From JAFGUB01 sp050305515 (GTDB taxonomy: Bacteria > Campylobacterota > Campylobacteria > Campylobacterales > Sulfurimonadaceae), in assembly GCA_050305515.1 (NCBI GenBank), contig JBNLFL010000016.1, positions 1-64,000 on the forward strand: 64,000 bases of DNA. Reading direction: 5' to 3'. A model generated the notes under the pieces. The model searched no databases and was not told the DNA's origin. It saw only the letters and a program-made list of their open reading frames with translations. Each line of letters starts with the position of its first letter. Position 1 is the first letter of the stretch. Both the position numbers and the translations under genes were made by a program. Below are positions 27,240-36,438 of the stretch, in pieces.

Positions 27240-28224
27240 CACGCTTTCCCCGCAGGAGCTGCAGTTCTTTATCGAACAGAGCTTCAAGCTTGAAAACGAT
27301 TTTAAAAACCTTAAAGAGTCGTATGAACAGCTGCAGGGAACCATAGAGCGTGTCGTCGCCTTTTTGCCCAATGCCATCTGGATTCTTGAAGAGGATGGCA
27401 GGGTTTTTCTGGAAAATACCCAGGCGAAGGAACACGCCCATTTACTTGAGGCGCTGCGTTTCGATGAGGAAGAGTATGAACTTGCCATCGATGCGCGCTA
27501 TTATCTGATCAAGCTCTCCCGTTATGAGGAGAAACGGCTGATTTCGGCAACGGACATCACGGAGCAAAAGCGCAAGGAAAACCTTGCGACCATGGGGCAG
27601 ATGGCGGCGCATCTCTCGCATGAGATCCGTAATCCCATCGGCTCGATTGCACTGCTAACCTCAACTTTGATGAAGCGTGTCATTCCCAAAAACAAGCCGA
27701 TCGTCTTTGAGATTCAGAAGTCCATTTACCGAATCGAGCGGATCATCAAATCAACCCTGATGTTTTCCAAAGGGGTCAAGACGCAAATCGAGACCATCCG
27801 CTGGAGCCAGATTCTTGAAGAGCTTGAGATGGCTATAAGCTATTACAGTTACGCCAAGGAGATTGACTTCATTCTCCCGCGGGATGATTTTGAACTCTCG
27901 GGCGATGCCGATCTGCTGAGCATGCTCTTTAGCAATTTCATTTTCAATGCCATTGATGCGATTGAGACAGATGAAGAGGAAACGGGCCGTGTGGAGATGC
28001 AGCATGTCGCTGAAGCGGACTTTCACCGTTTTGAAGTCCATGATACGGGCATTCCCATCGAAAACAAGCAGATGCTCTTTGAAGCGTTTAAAAGTACGAA
28101 GCAGAAAGGAAATGGGCTGGGATTGCTCTTAAGCAAGCAGATTGCAGAGGCCCATGGCGGTGAAGTAGGGCTCTGCGAGGGCGCGCACAAAGGCTTTTAC
28201 ATTCGCCTGCGCCGCCGGGATTAA
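27232..28224 (+). CDS. Cytoplasmic sensor histidine kinase, FlgS-like
   Basis: 330 residues from GTG 27232, with no membrane segment. The N-terminal ~45 residues form a coiled coil, a small PAS-like part follows (~42-110), then the H-box AHLSHEIRNP (His130) and a HATPase domain ending GNGLGLLLSKQIAEAHGG. Soluble NtrB-type kinases of this length in Campylobacterota include FlgS, which senses flagellar export assembly and phosphorylates the sigma-54 activator FlgR. No flagellar gene or FlgR is in the window, so the identity rests on similarity and size only. Confidence 0.6.
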   Translation: MADTLSPQELQFFIEQSFKLENDFKNLKESYEQLQGTIERVVAFLPNAIWILEEDGRVFLENTQAKEHAHLLEALRFDEEEYELAIDARYYLIKLSRYEEKRLISATDITEQKRKENLATMGQMAAHLSHEIRNPIGSIALLTSTLMKRVIPKNKPIVFEIQKSIYRIERIIKSTLMFSKGVKTQIETIRWSQILEELEMAISYYSYAKEIDFILPRDDFELSGDADLLSMLFSNFIFNAIDAIETDEEETGRVEMQHVAEADFHRFEVHDTGIPIENKQMLFEAFKSTKQKGNGLGLLLSKQIAEAHGGEVGLCEGAHKGFYIRLRRRD

Positions 28225-28787
28225 TCTTCCAGAATCCCTTCGATTTCAATCTGGAGTTTGACTGTGTCGCTTACGGCAACTCCGCCGGCTTCAATCAGCT
28301 TGTTCCATTTGACACCGTAATCAAGACGGTTGATCTCGCCTTCGAGGCTGAAACCGACGCGCTGGTTCCCCCACGGATCTTCAATCATACCACCCAATTC
28401 GTATTCAAGTTCGATCTCTTTGGTAACACCGTGCATCGTAAAGGTTCCGTAAAGTTTGTCACCCTTGATTTTGGTCATCTTGAAGGTGATGTCGGGATAT
28501 TTTGCAACATCGAAAAAATCGGCACTGCGCAGGTGGTTGTCGCGCTTTTCAATGCCGGTATCGATGGAAGCAACTTTAATGTCACCTTCGAGTGCGGTCA
28601 GGGTTTTGCTTTTTTCATCAAACGCAAAGCTGCCGCTGAACTCTTTGAAGTCGCCGCGGACATTGCTGACCATCATGTGTTTGACCTTGAATCCGACGTT
28701 CGTGTGCGAGTTGTCGAGTTTGTAGGTTCCGCCAAAAAGCAGTACCGACGTAAGCAGTGTCAGTGAAAGTAGACGTGGAAGTTTCAT
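28221..28787 (-). CDS. YceI family periplasmic protein
   Basis: 188 residues from ATG 28787, chosen because AGGAG stands just upstream; an in-frame Met nine codons earlier has none. Signal peptide to ~LLFGG, then the YceI lipocalin-like fold: YKLDNSHTNVGFKVKHM at the start, DKSKTLTALEG-type edge, and TDDKLYGTFTMHGVTKEIELE-like centre. Members bind isoprenoid lipids such as polyprenyl chains. Convergent with the kinase gene, overlapping by four bases. A TTACATGTAA lies 41 bases upstream of the start. Confidence 0.88.
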   Translation of the reverse strand: MKLPRLLSLTLLTSVLLFGGTYKLDNSHTNVGFKVKHMMVSNVRGDFKEFSGSFAFDEKSKTLTALEGDIKVASIDTGIEKRDNHLRSADFFDVAKYPDITFKMTKIKGDKLYGTFTMHGVTKEIELEYELGGMIEDPWGNQRVGFSLEGEINRLDYGVKWNKLIEAGGVAVSDTVKLQIEIEGILED

Positions 28788-28889
28788 AAGAGGCTCCTGA
28801 AATTTGGAATGCAACCATCATATTATGCTTACATGTAAAGCTTCCAAAAGTCATTCACCTGATTGAACAGATAAAGAAAACTTTAATGA

Positions 28890-29585
28890 TTATGAAAAAC
28901 GGTTTCTAAAGTGTTTTGCCCCGTCTTTGCTCGATTCGACCGTGTCACTGATTCCCTCGAAACTGAAACGGATTTTGCTCTGTTCGATGGTCTCCATCTC
29001 CCTGATATGATCGAGGTTAATCAGATAGGAGCGATGAATACGCACAAAATGGTGCGGCAGCAGCATTGTTTCAAGGTCGGATATTTTTTTGGTGATATAT
29101 GAGAAGCCTTTTTTTGTGCGCAGCATCACCTCGCTCAGATCGGCTTTGATATAGTAGATCTCTTCGGGACGCAGCAGGTAGTAGTTTTCGCCGTTGCGGC
29201 TCATAATGCGCAGGTCGCCGCTTGCCGAACGCATCTCGAGCGTCACGCGTTCAAGTGTTTTTTCAAGCTGTTCGATACTGTAGGGCTTGACAAGGTAGCC
29301 GATTGCGCCCATGTCGAAGGCATCAAGCGCATGGTCGCTGTAGGCGGTCTGAAAAATCAATGCGCTCGAACTCCCCCGGTAGCGGAGTTCATAGCCCAGA
29401 TCAATACCGTTCATCGCCCCCATTTCAATATCAAGAAAGATCACATCGAAAGGGGTGGCAGCGGCTGCTTCAAGTGCGCCGGGGGCATCTTCGGCTGCCG
29501 TAATGTGTTCATGGCCGAGCGTGCGCAGCATACGTTCAAGACGCTGCCGTGCCAGAACCTCGTCATCGACAATGAGAATATTCAT
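28890..29585 (-). CDS. LytTR-type response regulator
   Basis: 231 residues: receiver domain 1-120 with phosphoacceptor Asp52 (IFLDIEMG), then a LytTR DNA-binding domain ~130-231 (VRIHRSYLINLDHI). Start overlaps the kinase gene by 23 bases, so the two are a cognate pair. LytTR regulators of this type bind paired direct repeats upstream of envelope or transport genes; the target here is unknown. Confidence 0.88.
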   Translation of the reverse strand: MNILIVDDEVLARQRLERMLRTLGHEHITAAEDAPGALEAAAATPFDVIFLDIEMGAMNGIDLGYELRYRGSSSALIFQTAYSDHALDAFDMGAIGYLVKPYSIEQLEKTLERVTLEMRSASGDLRIMSRNGENYYLLRPEEIYYIKADLSEVMLRTKKGFSYITKKISDLETMLLPHHFVRIHRSYLINLDHIREMETIEQSKIRFSFEGISDTVESSKDGAKHFRNRFS

Positions 29586-30570
29586 GATTGACTCCTAAGG
29601 TAATAAGAAATTCCGGAGGGTCGGAAGCGACGACTTCAAGCGCGCCGCCGCAAAGGCGTTCGAGACGCTCTTTGAGATTTGAAAGCCCGATTCCCTCTTG
29701 AAAATCTTTCAGGGCTTTGCCGTTATTGGCTACCCGAATCGAGCCGTGAGCGACTGAGATACTGATACGAAGCGGTCGGTTTTCCAGACCGTGCTTGATG
29801 GCGTTTTCCACCAGAAGCTGGATGGAGAACTTCGGCACGTTCATCGTTTCCACACCATCTTCAAGGGTTGTATTCAGGGCAATACGGTTGTTATGGCGGA
29901 TGTTCTCAAGATCGACGTAGTCGCGAACATTCCTCAGTTCGTCACGGACAGCTATGAGTGCCTTCTCCTGCATCGTGTTGCGCATGAATGCAGATATCTT
30001 CAAAACGGCAGCTTCCGCCTTGAGCGGATCGGTGTGAATGAGTTCAGCTACGGAGTTTAGCGCATTGAACAGGAAATGGGGATTGAGCTGGGTTTCAAGA
30101 GAACGCAAACGGCTTTGAAGCAGATGATGGTCGGCCTGCTCTTTTTCATTTCGCATTTTTACGAAGCGGTAGAGCAGCGCGCCTACAATGTAGGTCAGGA
30201 TACCGACGGCCGCAGCAATGGTAAGGGCGGAGCCTTTGACACCGGAAATGACAGTGACCGGCAGATGATCAGTCAGAAAAATGGTGCAGAGTGTCCCCAG
30301 AAATCCCGAAAGAAACGAGAAAAAGAGGGCCATAAGATCCCAGTAGCGCTTTTCAAGCCGCGGCAGCAACACGGTGTTCATCAGGCTGATGCATACCAGA
30401 GAAAAGAGCGTGATGAAAAATCCCAGCAAGGCTCCAAAGAATGCACCCTCAACAATCGGTTGCGCGAGCAGCTGGTATCCGAGTGCCGAGAGCGTGGTTC
30501 CAAAGAGGATGCCGATTACGATGATGTAAAGCCAGTCCTGCTTTCGGATCTCAAGTTCGATATCACGCAT
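29563..30570 (-). CDS. LytS/YpdA-type sensor histidine kinase
   Basis: 335 residues from ATG 30570, which overlaps the upstream oxidoreductase gene by eight bases. Four or more membrane helices (~14-140), then the His_kinase domain with LNPHFLFNALNSVAELI (phosphorylated His) and an ATPase part with VENAIKHGLENR. No separate sensor domain, so the membrane bundle is the sensor. Partner of the LytTR regulator downstream. Confidence 0.85.
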   Translation of the reverse strand: MRDIELEIRKQDWLYIIVIGILFGTTLSALGYQLLAQPIVEGAFFGALLGFFITLFSLVCISLMNTVLLPRLEKRYWDLMALFFSFLSGFLGTLCTIFLTDHLPVTVISGVKGSALTIAAAVGILTYIVGALLYRFVKMRNEKEQADHHLLQSRLRSLETQLNPHFLFNALNSVAELIHTDPLKAEAAVLKISAFMRNTMQEKALIAVRDELRNVRDYVDLENIRHNNRIALNTTLEDGVETMNVPKFSIQLLVENAIKHGLENRPLRISISVAHGSIRVANNGKALKDFQEGIGLSNLKERLERLCGGALEVVASDPPEFLITLGVNHEYSHCR

Positions 30571-31990
30571 CGAGCAGCCTGGCAAGATTGTGAACACCTG
30601 TGACGACACCCGGCCATCCCTGCGCGGCATAAACGGAATCTCCCACGTTGTAGAGTCCGCGAAAGGGGGTGTCGTTACCCGGAAGACGGGGCAGAAAATT
30701 GCGCATGGTCATGGCATTGCCTCCAAGTTGCGAGCGTCCAAGGTAGTGCTCAAACGTTCCGGGCGTCGCGGCGAAATGATCGACGATCTGCGATTTTTTG
30801 ATCTCCAGTGTATCACAAATACGCTGTAGAAGGTGTGATGCGAGTAGCTGCTTTTGCTCTTTGTAGGCAGCAGGTTCAAGGCCGCTCCACCATCGCGCAT
30901 CCGTATGAATCGATGCGGTCACACTGTAGTGTCCCGGTGCTGCCATGAGTGCATCGGAAGGGTCGGAAAAAGAGACAAAGAGTGCCCGGGAGAGCGTTTG
31001 CGGTACGACTTTTGGAAATATGATTTGATAGTGGTGGGCAAACGCGGCACTGCTTTCAAGTGTCAAATAGAGCATAAAGGCGCTCTGATGGTTATCGAGC
31101 GTTTCATACCGCTGATAGAAGCGTTTGTATTTCGCATTGTCAAAGAGGCGCGCCGAATTGTAGACGGTAGTATTGAGTATGAGATTTCTGGTTTCAACAG
31201 TGGCATTTTTGCCATGAAGCAGATAGCCCGATTTTCGGACTTCAACGTGAGAAATTTCGGTATTGCGGTGTATGGTTCGCATGTTACATGTAAGGGCGTC
31301 GAAGAGCGTGCCCATACCCCCGATGCTGTAGTGGTTGGCACCGAAGGTATAGCCCAGCGCCAGTGCGGCCGTGAGGAAGTTGACCTCTTCGCTGTTGCTT
31401 TGTGTGACGATAAGCAGCTGGGCGTCGATAAAGTCGCGGTACGCTTTTGAAAGCGTGCCGAAAAAACGGCTGATATAGCGCGACGCCGAGATGCCGATGT
31501 AGGGCGCAAACTTCAGAGCCAGAGGCATGAAGCTTGCAAGCGACGTGCATTTGTCCAGCAGTGAATGTGCGGAGTATCGATATCCGTCCATAGCATAAAA
31601 CTGCACGTTGATGTCGTAGACCAGCCTCCAGAACGCTTGGTTTTTCGCATGGGGATGTACCCGTTCGATCTCATCCAAAAAACGATCAAGATCCCGGTAA
31701 CGCGCCACGCTTTTGCCGTTTTGAATGACAACGAGAGCCGGGTCGGTCGGAATGAGTTGCGGCGCGGTGCCTGCGGCGTCAAAAAGCGCTTTGACACTCT
31801 TGCCCGCTTCATACCCGGCAAAGGTCGTCGCTCCCGTATTATAGCGGCGCCCTTTGTGTTCAAAAGAGCTGCTGCAGCCTCCAAGAGAGGGCTCTTTTTC
31901 AATCAGCGCGACATCGTGGCCTCTGGCATCGAGCAACGCGGCAATGGCGCTTCCGCCAATACCCGAGCCGACAACGGCGAAATCATGCAT
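30563..31990 (-). CDS. Phytoene-dehydrogenase-like FAD oxidoreductase
   Basis: 475 residues from ATG 31990 (GGGAG eight bases upstream; a GTG three codons earlier overlaps that site). The FAD loop VVGSGIGGSAIAALLDARG opens the protein, with LGGCSSSFEHKGRRYNTGAT next, and the C-terminal FAD motif YNVGDSVYAAQGWPGVVTG closes it, as in CrtI/CrtO and retinol saturases. It probably desaturates or saturates an isoprenoid or lipid. No carotenoid gene is nearby. It leads a three-gene unit with the LytS/LytTR pair, which may link membrane-lipid state to signalling. Confidence 0.75.
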   Translation of the reverse strand: MHDFAVVGSGIGGSAIAALLDARGHDVALIEKEPSLGGCSSSFEHKGRRYNTGATTFAGYEAGKSVKALFDAAGTAPQLIPTDPALVVIQNGKSVARYRDLDRFLDEIERVHPHAKNQAFWRLVYDINVQFYAMDGYRYSAHSLLDKCTSLASFMPLALKFAPYIGISASRYISRFFGTLSKAYRDFIDAQLLIVTQSNSEEVNFLTAALALGYTFGANHYSIGGMGTLFDALTCNMRTIHRNTEISHVEVRKSGYLLHGKNATVETRNLILNTTVYNSARLFDNAKYKRFYQRYETLDNHQSAFMLYLTLESSAAFAHHYQIIFPKVVPQTLSRALFVSFSDPSDALMAAPGHYSVTASIHTDARWWSGLEPAAYKEQKQLLASHLLQRICDTLEIKKSQIVDHFAATPGTFEHYLGRSQLGGNAMTMRNFLPRLPGNDTPFRGLYNVGDSVYAAQGWPGVVTGVHNLARLLDA

Positions 31991-32074
31991 AATAGGCACT
32001 CCCGTTTTTTTTGTTCCATTCTACGGGAGAATGCGGCAGTTTGGTACTCTGTTTATGTCGTTTGATAGCGGCTT

Positions 32075-32674
32075 TTAATGCGCAGGCGGGTTTGAAGGTG
32101 CCTCAGCGGCGAGAAGCCGTTTGATATCGGCTTCAATAGAGAGCGGCGTTGTCATGGGAGCGTAACGCGCTACGACATTGCCCTGACGGTCAACCAGAAA
32201 TTTGGTGAAGTTCCATTTGATGGATTCACTGCCGAGCAGGCCGCTTTGGGCACTTTTGAGATAGCGATAAAGCGGATGGGCATTCGCTCCGTTGACATCG
32301 ATCTTTTCAAACATCGGAAACGTAACGTCGAAGTTTGTGCTGCAAAAACGCACAATCTCCTCTTCGCTGCCGCTCTCCTGCGCTCCGAACTGGTTGCAGG
32401 GGAATCCCAGCACGACGAGGCCCTTTTCCCTGTAGGTCTGATAGAGGGCCTGAAGTTGTTCATACTGGGGTGTAAAACCGCAATGGCTGGCCACATTGAC
32501 GATAAGCAGTACCTTGCCCCGGTAAGGTGCAAGCGTCGTCATGTTGTGATCGATGGTGGTGACTTCAATATCATAAAGTGACATGGCAGGCTCCCCGGCA
32601 AAAATAGAGGTATTGGCAAAGAAAAACAGCAGGATGAAAGCAGCTATTGAACGCTTGAATTTAGTTAACGTCAT
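32075..32674 (-). CDS. Exported glutathione peroxidase family protein
   Basis: 199 residues. A signal peptide (to ~FAGEPA) precedes a glutathione-peroxidase fold with peroxidatic Cys65 (VASHCGFTPQY), the FPCNQFG loop and a KWNFTKFLVD Trp/Asn region. The usual Lys before the peroxidatic Cys is His here. Such Cys enzymes generally use thioredoxin-like donors and reduce lipid or hydrogen peroxides; the signal peptide places it in the periplasm, unlike BtuE. Divergent from the SDR gene. Confidence 0.85.
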   Translation of the reverse strand: MTLTKFKRSIAAFILLFFFANTSIFAGEPAMSLYDIEVTTIDHNMTTLAPYRGKVLLIVNVASHCGFTPQYEQLQALYQTYREKGLVVLGFPCNQFGAQESGSEEEIVRFCSTNFDVTFPMFEKIDVNGANAHPLYRYLKSAQSGLLGSESIKWNFTKFLVDRQGNVVARYAPMTTPLSIEADIKRLLAAEAPSNPPAH

Positions 32675-32724
32675 GGTGATTCCAGAAAAGTTTTTTGATA
32701 TCCATAGCCTGCAGTGTAGCTAAA

Positions 32725-32730
32725 ATTATA
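32725..32730 (-). promoter_or_regulatory. -10 element of the glutathione peroxidase promoter
   Basis: TATAAT on the minus strand, preceded directly by TG, would start transcription about 45 bases before the ATG at 32674. No convincing -35 box. Confidence 0.4.
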
Positions 32731-32816
32731 CAAAGATTGATCAACTGACACCGGTGATCTTCCAAATGATTGCAATTACAGGCAAACTGTTACATGTAAA
32801 GCAAAAAGGAGTTCCC

Positions 32817-34265
32817 ATGCGTCCGCTACACATTTTGCTCACCGGAGCCACAGGCTATATCGGGCGCCGGCTCAAATATGCACTCTCAGCCGATCGTAAT
32901 GTGAAGCTGCGCCTTCTGGTGCGCCATCCCGAATCGCTCTCAAAACAGCTTTCACCTGACGTTGAAGTGGTGCGCGGAAGCACTTTCGAACCCGAAGCAC
33001 TCGAAGCGGCGATGAAAGGCATTGACGTCGCCTACTACCTGATTCATTCGCTCGGGCATGACGACTATGCGCAGCGCGATCGCCAGAGTGCCATCAACTT
33101 TCGTGACGCCGCCATTGCCGCGGGCGTGAAAAAAATCATCTATCTTGGCGGACTCGGGGTTAAAAATGCGCTTACGAGCGAACATCTCTCCAGTCGCATC
33201 GAGACGGGAGAATTGCTCAGCGCGCGCCCCGATGCCATTGACGTGCTCTGGTTTCGTGCGGGCGTTATCATTGGCTCGGGGAGTGCCAGTTTCGAGATTA
33301 TTCGCAATCTCATCGAAAAGCTCCCCCTCATGATTACGCCGCGTTGGGTGCGTACGATGGCGCAGCCCATCGGCGTGGATGATGTGCTGGCCTATCTGAA
33401 TGCGGCGCGGGAGCCGGACATCTCGGGAACGGTGATGATTGACATCGGTGCCGAGCCGCTTTGCTACCAGAATATGATGCGCCAGTGTGCGGAGGTGATG
33501 GGCCTGCGGCGGCTGATCGTTCCCGTACCGTTTCTCTCCATAGGTCTCTCGTCGTATTGGCTCAACCTCTTTACGCCGGTTCCCTTTGGCGTGGCAGCGT
33601 CGCTCATCGAAGGACTGCGTTCGGAAGTGGTGGTGCAAAATGACCATGCCCGAAGGCTTTTTCCGGATATCCGTCCCGTACCCTTTAAAGCAGCCGTAGC
33701 CAAAGCGCTTGAAGATGTGGAAAACAACCAGATTATCAGCCGCTGGAGCGATCAGGGCGGCGGCGTTTGGGAGGAAGATCACGGCAATTCCATCGCCAAT
33801 GCGGTTTTTATGGATCGCCGCATCGCTTCTTTGGAGGGGATGAATGCCGGCAGCGTGTTTGAGAGTTTTTGTGCTATCGGAGGCGAAAGCGGCTGGTTTG
33901 GCTACGACTGGCTCTGGTCGCTTCGCGGGCTTTTTGATAAGATGCTCGGCGGCGTGGGACTCAACCGAGGGCGACGTCACCCAGAGGAGCTCCGCATTGG
34001 AGACAGCCTCGATTTCTGGAAGGTCGTCGATATCAGACCCAATGAACGGCTGCTGCTGTTTGCCCAGATGAAAGTGCCGGGTAAAGCGTATCTTGAGTTC
34101 AGAATCAATGACGGCACACTGGTACAGAGTGCCTATTTTCTTCCCAAAGGGGTTTCGGGACGCCTGTATTGGCTGATGCTCGTGCCGATGCATGCGCTGG
34201 TATTTGGCGCTATGATCCGCGGTGTCATGAAACGTGCCCGTTTAAAAGCGGCATCGGCATCATGA
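32817..34265 (+). CDS. SDR-family NAD(P)-binding protein with C-terminal DUF2867
   Basis: 482 residues from ATG 32817, with AAAAAGGAG upstream; an earlier GTG frame has no ribosome binding site and would read through a TTACATGTAA. N-terminal atypical SDR domain with LTGATGYIGRRL at residues ~7-18 and the YYLIHSLG segment; residues ~330-480 fit DUF2867 (GDSLDFWKVVDIRPNERLLL and the LPKGVSGRLYW end). Two-domain proteins of this build are widespread and of unknown reaction. Overlaps the DNA-repair gene by six bases at its end. Confidence 0.75.
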   Translation: MRPLHILLTGATGYIGRRLKYALSADRNVKLRLLVRHPESLSKQLSPDVEVVRGSTFEPEALEAAMKGIDVAYYLIHSLGHDDYAQRDRQSAINFRDAAIAAGVKKIIYLGGLGVKNALTSEHLSSRIETGELLSARPDAIDVLWFRAGVIIGSGSASFEIIRNLIEKLPLMITPRWVRTMAQPIGVDDVLAYLNAAREPDISGTVMIDIGAEPLCYQNMMRQCAEVMGLRRLIVPVPFLSIGLSSYWLNLFTPVPFGVAASLIEGLRSEVVVQNDHARRLFPDIRPVPFKAAVAKALEDVENNQIISRWSDQGGGVWEEDHGNSIANAVFMDRRIASLEGMNAGSVFESFCAIGGESGWFGYDWLWSLRGLFDKMLGGVGLNRGRRHPEELRIGDSLDFWKVVDIRPNERLLLFAQMKVPGKAYLEFRINDGTLVQSAYFLPKGVSGRLYWLMLVPMHALVFGAMIRGVMKRARLKAASAS

Positions 34266-34988
34266 AAATTCCGTCATCCATTTTCTGTAGAGCAGCGGTA
34301 CATGCTGCCGCTGCAAGCGTTCGTTGCGGCGCGATTCAATAGTCACCTTCTCAAAGAAGAGCCGCCAGAGCTCTGCATAGCGTTTTTCATCGGAATCGGT
34401 CTGTGGCAGTTCATAGTCATGCACGGCGTGCAGTTGCATGGAATCGTGCGTACGGACAAGCGCTGTTGCGCGTTTGAGATCGTGAATGATGAACGGCTCC
34501 GGACCGAAACGTTTTTTGAAGTGGCGTCCCATCAGCGGCAGGACATTTTGGGGCGGTTCGATACGGGCATAGAGCACTCCCGACACCACACTTTCGAAAC
34601 GGGCGAAACCGACCATCTGATGCAGGGTGCCCAGCAGGCGGTGCTCGTACTGTTCAACCGCATAAACGACAGGGTGGGAGAGTGAGTCCAGAAAGCGGGG
34701 CGATTTAAAGCCGAGTCGTATGTACTGCAGCAGTTGCATTTCGGGGGAGAGTGTGTCACACAAAAATGCGTGATAGATACGCTCACAGTTGTTTTTGCCC
34801 AGTTGCCGCTTCATGGCATCAAAAAGCCTGCCGCTTTGCTCCATATCGGTTTCTATTATTTGCGGCTGTTCAAAAAGCCCCGCTTCAGCGTTGCTTCGCC
34901 CGATGCGTTCGGGGAGAACACGGCGTTCATAGCTCTGTACGACACAACTAAGAAAGCCTTCAAAACTGCCGTCGTAAACCCAGAACAC
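34260..34988 (-). CDS. TIGR03915 family protein (SAM/SplB-associated, DUF4130)
   Basis: 242 residues from GTG 34988, sharing one base with the stop of the radical-SAM gene (TAGTG). It opens VYDGSFEGFLSCV and ends with QHVPLLYRKWMTEF, the pattern of the partner protein that always accompanies the TIGR03916 radical SAM protein. The pair is annotated as putative DNA modification or repair but has no proven reaction. Confidence 0.8.
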   Translation of the reverse strand: MFWVYDGSFEGFLSCVVQSYERRVLPERIGRSNAEAGLFEQPQIIETDMEQSGRLFDAMKRQLGKNNCERIYHAFLCDTLSPEMQLLQYIRLGFKSPRFLDSLSHPVVYAVEQYEHRLLGTLHQMVGFARFESVVSGVLYARIEPPQNVLPLMGRHFKKRFGPEPFIIHDLKRATALVRTHDSMQLHAVHDYELPQTDSDEKRYAELWRLFFEKVTIESRRNERLQRQHVPLLYRKWMTEFS

Positions 34989-36223
34989 TACAGTTCCCCT
35001 CCAAGTGCGCTGATCTGGTCAAAAAGGCTGGGCTGAACGTAGGCCATCGGCTTTGGAAGCGAAAGAAGGCGGGTTTCAAGCTGTTCGAACCTCAAAATCG
35101 TATTATCAAACGTGCGGCCGTCTGCGGTAATGAAATAGCGGGCCCGTTTGAGCGGAATCTTCATGGTTTCAAGCGCTGCAAAGTCGAGCCTGCGGTAGCG
35201 TCTGGCACGTAAAATCTTGCCCACACTGCGTACGCCAAGTCCCGGAACTCGTAGCAGCATCTCTTTATCGGCACGGTTGATCTCCAGCGGAAAATGGTGC
35301 AGGTTTCGCAGCGCCCATGCCATCTTGGGATCGAACCGTTCATCCAGAAACGGGTGGGTATCGGAGACAATCTCGTCATAGCGGAAGTGGTAAAAACGCA
35401 TCAGCCAGTCTGCCTGATAGAGCCGGTGTTCGCGCAGCAGCGGTGCGGGTGTGGAGAGCGCAGGCAGATTTTTGTGGGAGTTGACCGGAAGGTAGGCGCT
35501 GTAGTAGACCCGCTTGAGCAGGGCCTGATGGTAGAGCGCGCTGCTGAGCTTGAGAATCTGAAGATCGCTCTCAGGTGTCGCACCGATAATGAGCTGCGTG
35601 CTCATGCCAATGGGCTTTTTGCCGCGTTCAAGAGAGAAGTCCCTTGCCTGATGCAGGGGCTGCAATACCTTTTCCTTGCTTTTTTCGGGTGCTAGCAGCC
35701 TCAGACTCTCGGAACTCGGCAGTTCAATGTTGGAGCTGACCCTGTCGGCAAGCAGGCTCGCTTCGCGGATCAGCTCGGGGTCGGAGCCGGGAATGAGTTT
35801 GAGATGCACATAGCCGTTAAAGCCGTAAGTGTGGCGCAGCAGTTTGAGGGTCTTTAGCAGAAGGCGCATGGTGTGATCTTCGCTGCTGATAATGCCCGAA
35901 CTGAGAAATAGCCCCTCGATGTAGTTGCGTTTGTAAAAATTGACCGTAAGTTCCGCGACCTCTTCGGGTGTGAATGCGGCGCGCCTGCGGTCATTGCTGC
36001 TGCGGTTGATGCAGTAGGCACAGTCGTAAATGCAGTGATTGGTAAAGAGAATCTTGAGCAGCGAAATGCAGCGTCCGTCCGCCGAAAAGGCATGGCAGAT
36101 GCCGCTGGCGTGGGTAGCCCCGAGGCTGCCGTAGCTTTCGGTGCGTGTCGAACCCGATGACGAACAGGAGACATCGTATTTCGCCGCATCGGTCAAAATG
36201 GAAAGTTTGGTTTCAAGAGTCAT
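34988..36223 (-). CDS. Putative DNA modification/repair radical SAM protein (TIGR03916)
   Basis: 411 residues. The radical SAM cluster is Cys64, Cys68 and Cys71 (CIYDCAYC), followed by a TIM-barrel core and a C-terminal helix-hairpin-helix (RVPGLGVRSVGKILRARR, ~325-345) suitable for DNA binding. Additional Cys at 20, 43 and 52 could hold another cluster. It resembles spore photoproduct lyase only distantly. The start ATG has no visible ribosome binding site. Its tight coupling with the TIGR03915 gene is the family's standard arrangement. Confidence 0.82.
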   Translation of the reverse strand: MTLETKLSILTDAAKYDVSCSSSGSTRTESYGSLGATHASGICHAFSADGRCISLLKILFTNHCIYDCAYCINRSSNDRRRAAFTPEEVAELTVNFYKRNYIEGLFLSSGIISSEDHTMRLLLKTLKLLRHTYGFNGYVHLKLIPGSDPELIREASLLADRVSSNIELPSSESLRLLAPEKSKEKVLQPLHQARDFSLERGKKPIGMSTQLIIGATPESDLQILKLSSALYHQALLKRVYYSAYLPVNSHKNLPALSTPAPLLREHRLYQADWLMRFYHFRYDEIVSDTHPFLDERFDPKMAWALRNLHHFPLEINRADKEMLLRVPGLGVRSVGKILRARRYRRLDFAALETMKIPLKRARYFITADGRTFDNTILRFEQLETRLLSLPKPMAYVQPSLFDQISALGGEL

Positions 36224-36324
36224 AAAAAAAGGGTAGCAAAAGCAGAAAAGAGAGAGTGAAAATATGGCACAACGTCAGAAAAACAGCGTGGAGTGTTTTA
36301 GGGGCAATGCCTTTACATGTAAGG

Positions 36325-36438
36325 TTAAAACCAGATACAGTAAAGTCCGAACAGACCGATAAAAAGCGGTCCGATCAGATGGCCCAGACTTGCAACCAGC
36401 GCACGTGAGTTGCACGATTCACATGAAGAAGGGGTCAT
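36325..36438 (-). CDS. 37-residue single-span membrane protein
   Basis: ATG 36438 has AAGGAG five bases upstream. The short product has a Cys-containing head (SSCESCNSR, a CxxC) and one hydrophobic helix to the C-terminus ending CIWF. It overlaps the end of the next small gene by 20 bases. No family recognised; the good ribosome binding site and coupled layout argue that it is real. A TTACATGTAA begins two bases past its stop. Confidence 0.5.
   Translation of the reverse strand: MTPSSCESCNSRALVASLGHLIGPLFIGLFGLYCIWF

Noticed and set aside
32952..34193. 413-codon open frame antisense to the SDR gene
   Set aside because: It mirrors a gene with clear family motifs and its translation has no recognisable domains, no ribosome binding site and a composition typical of antisense reading in G+C-rich genes.
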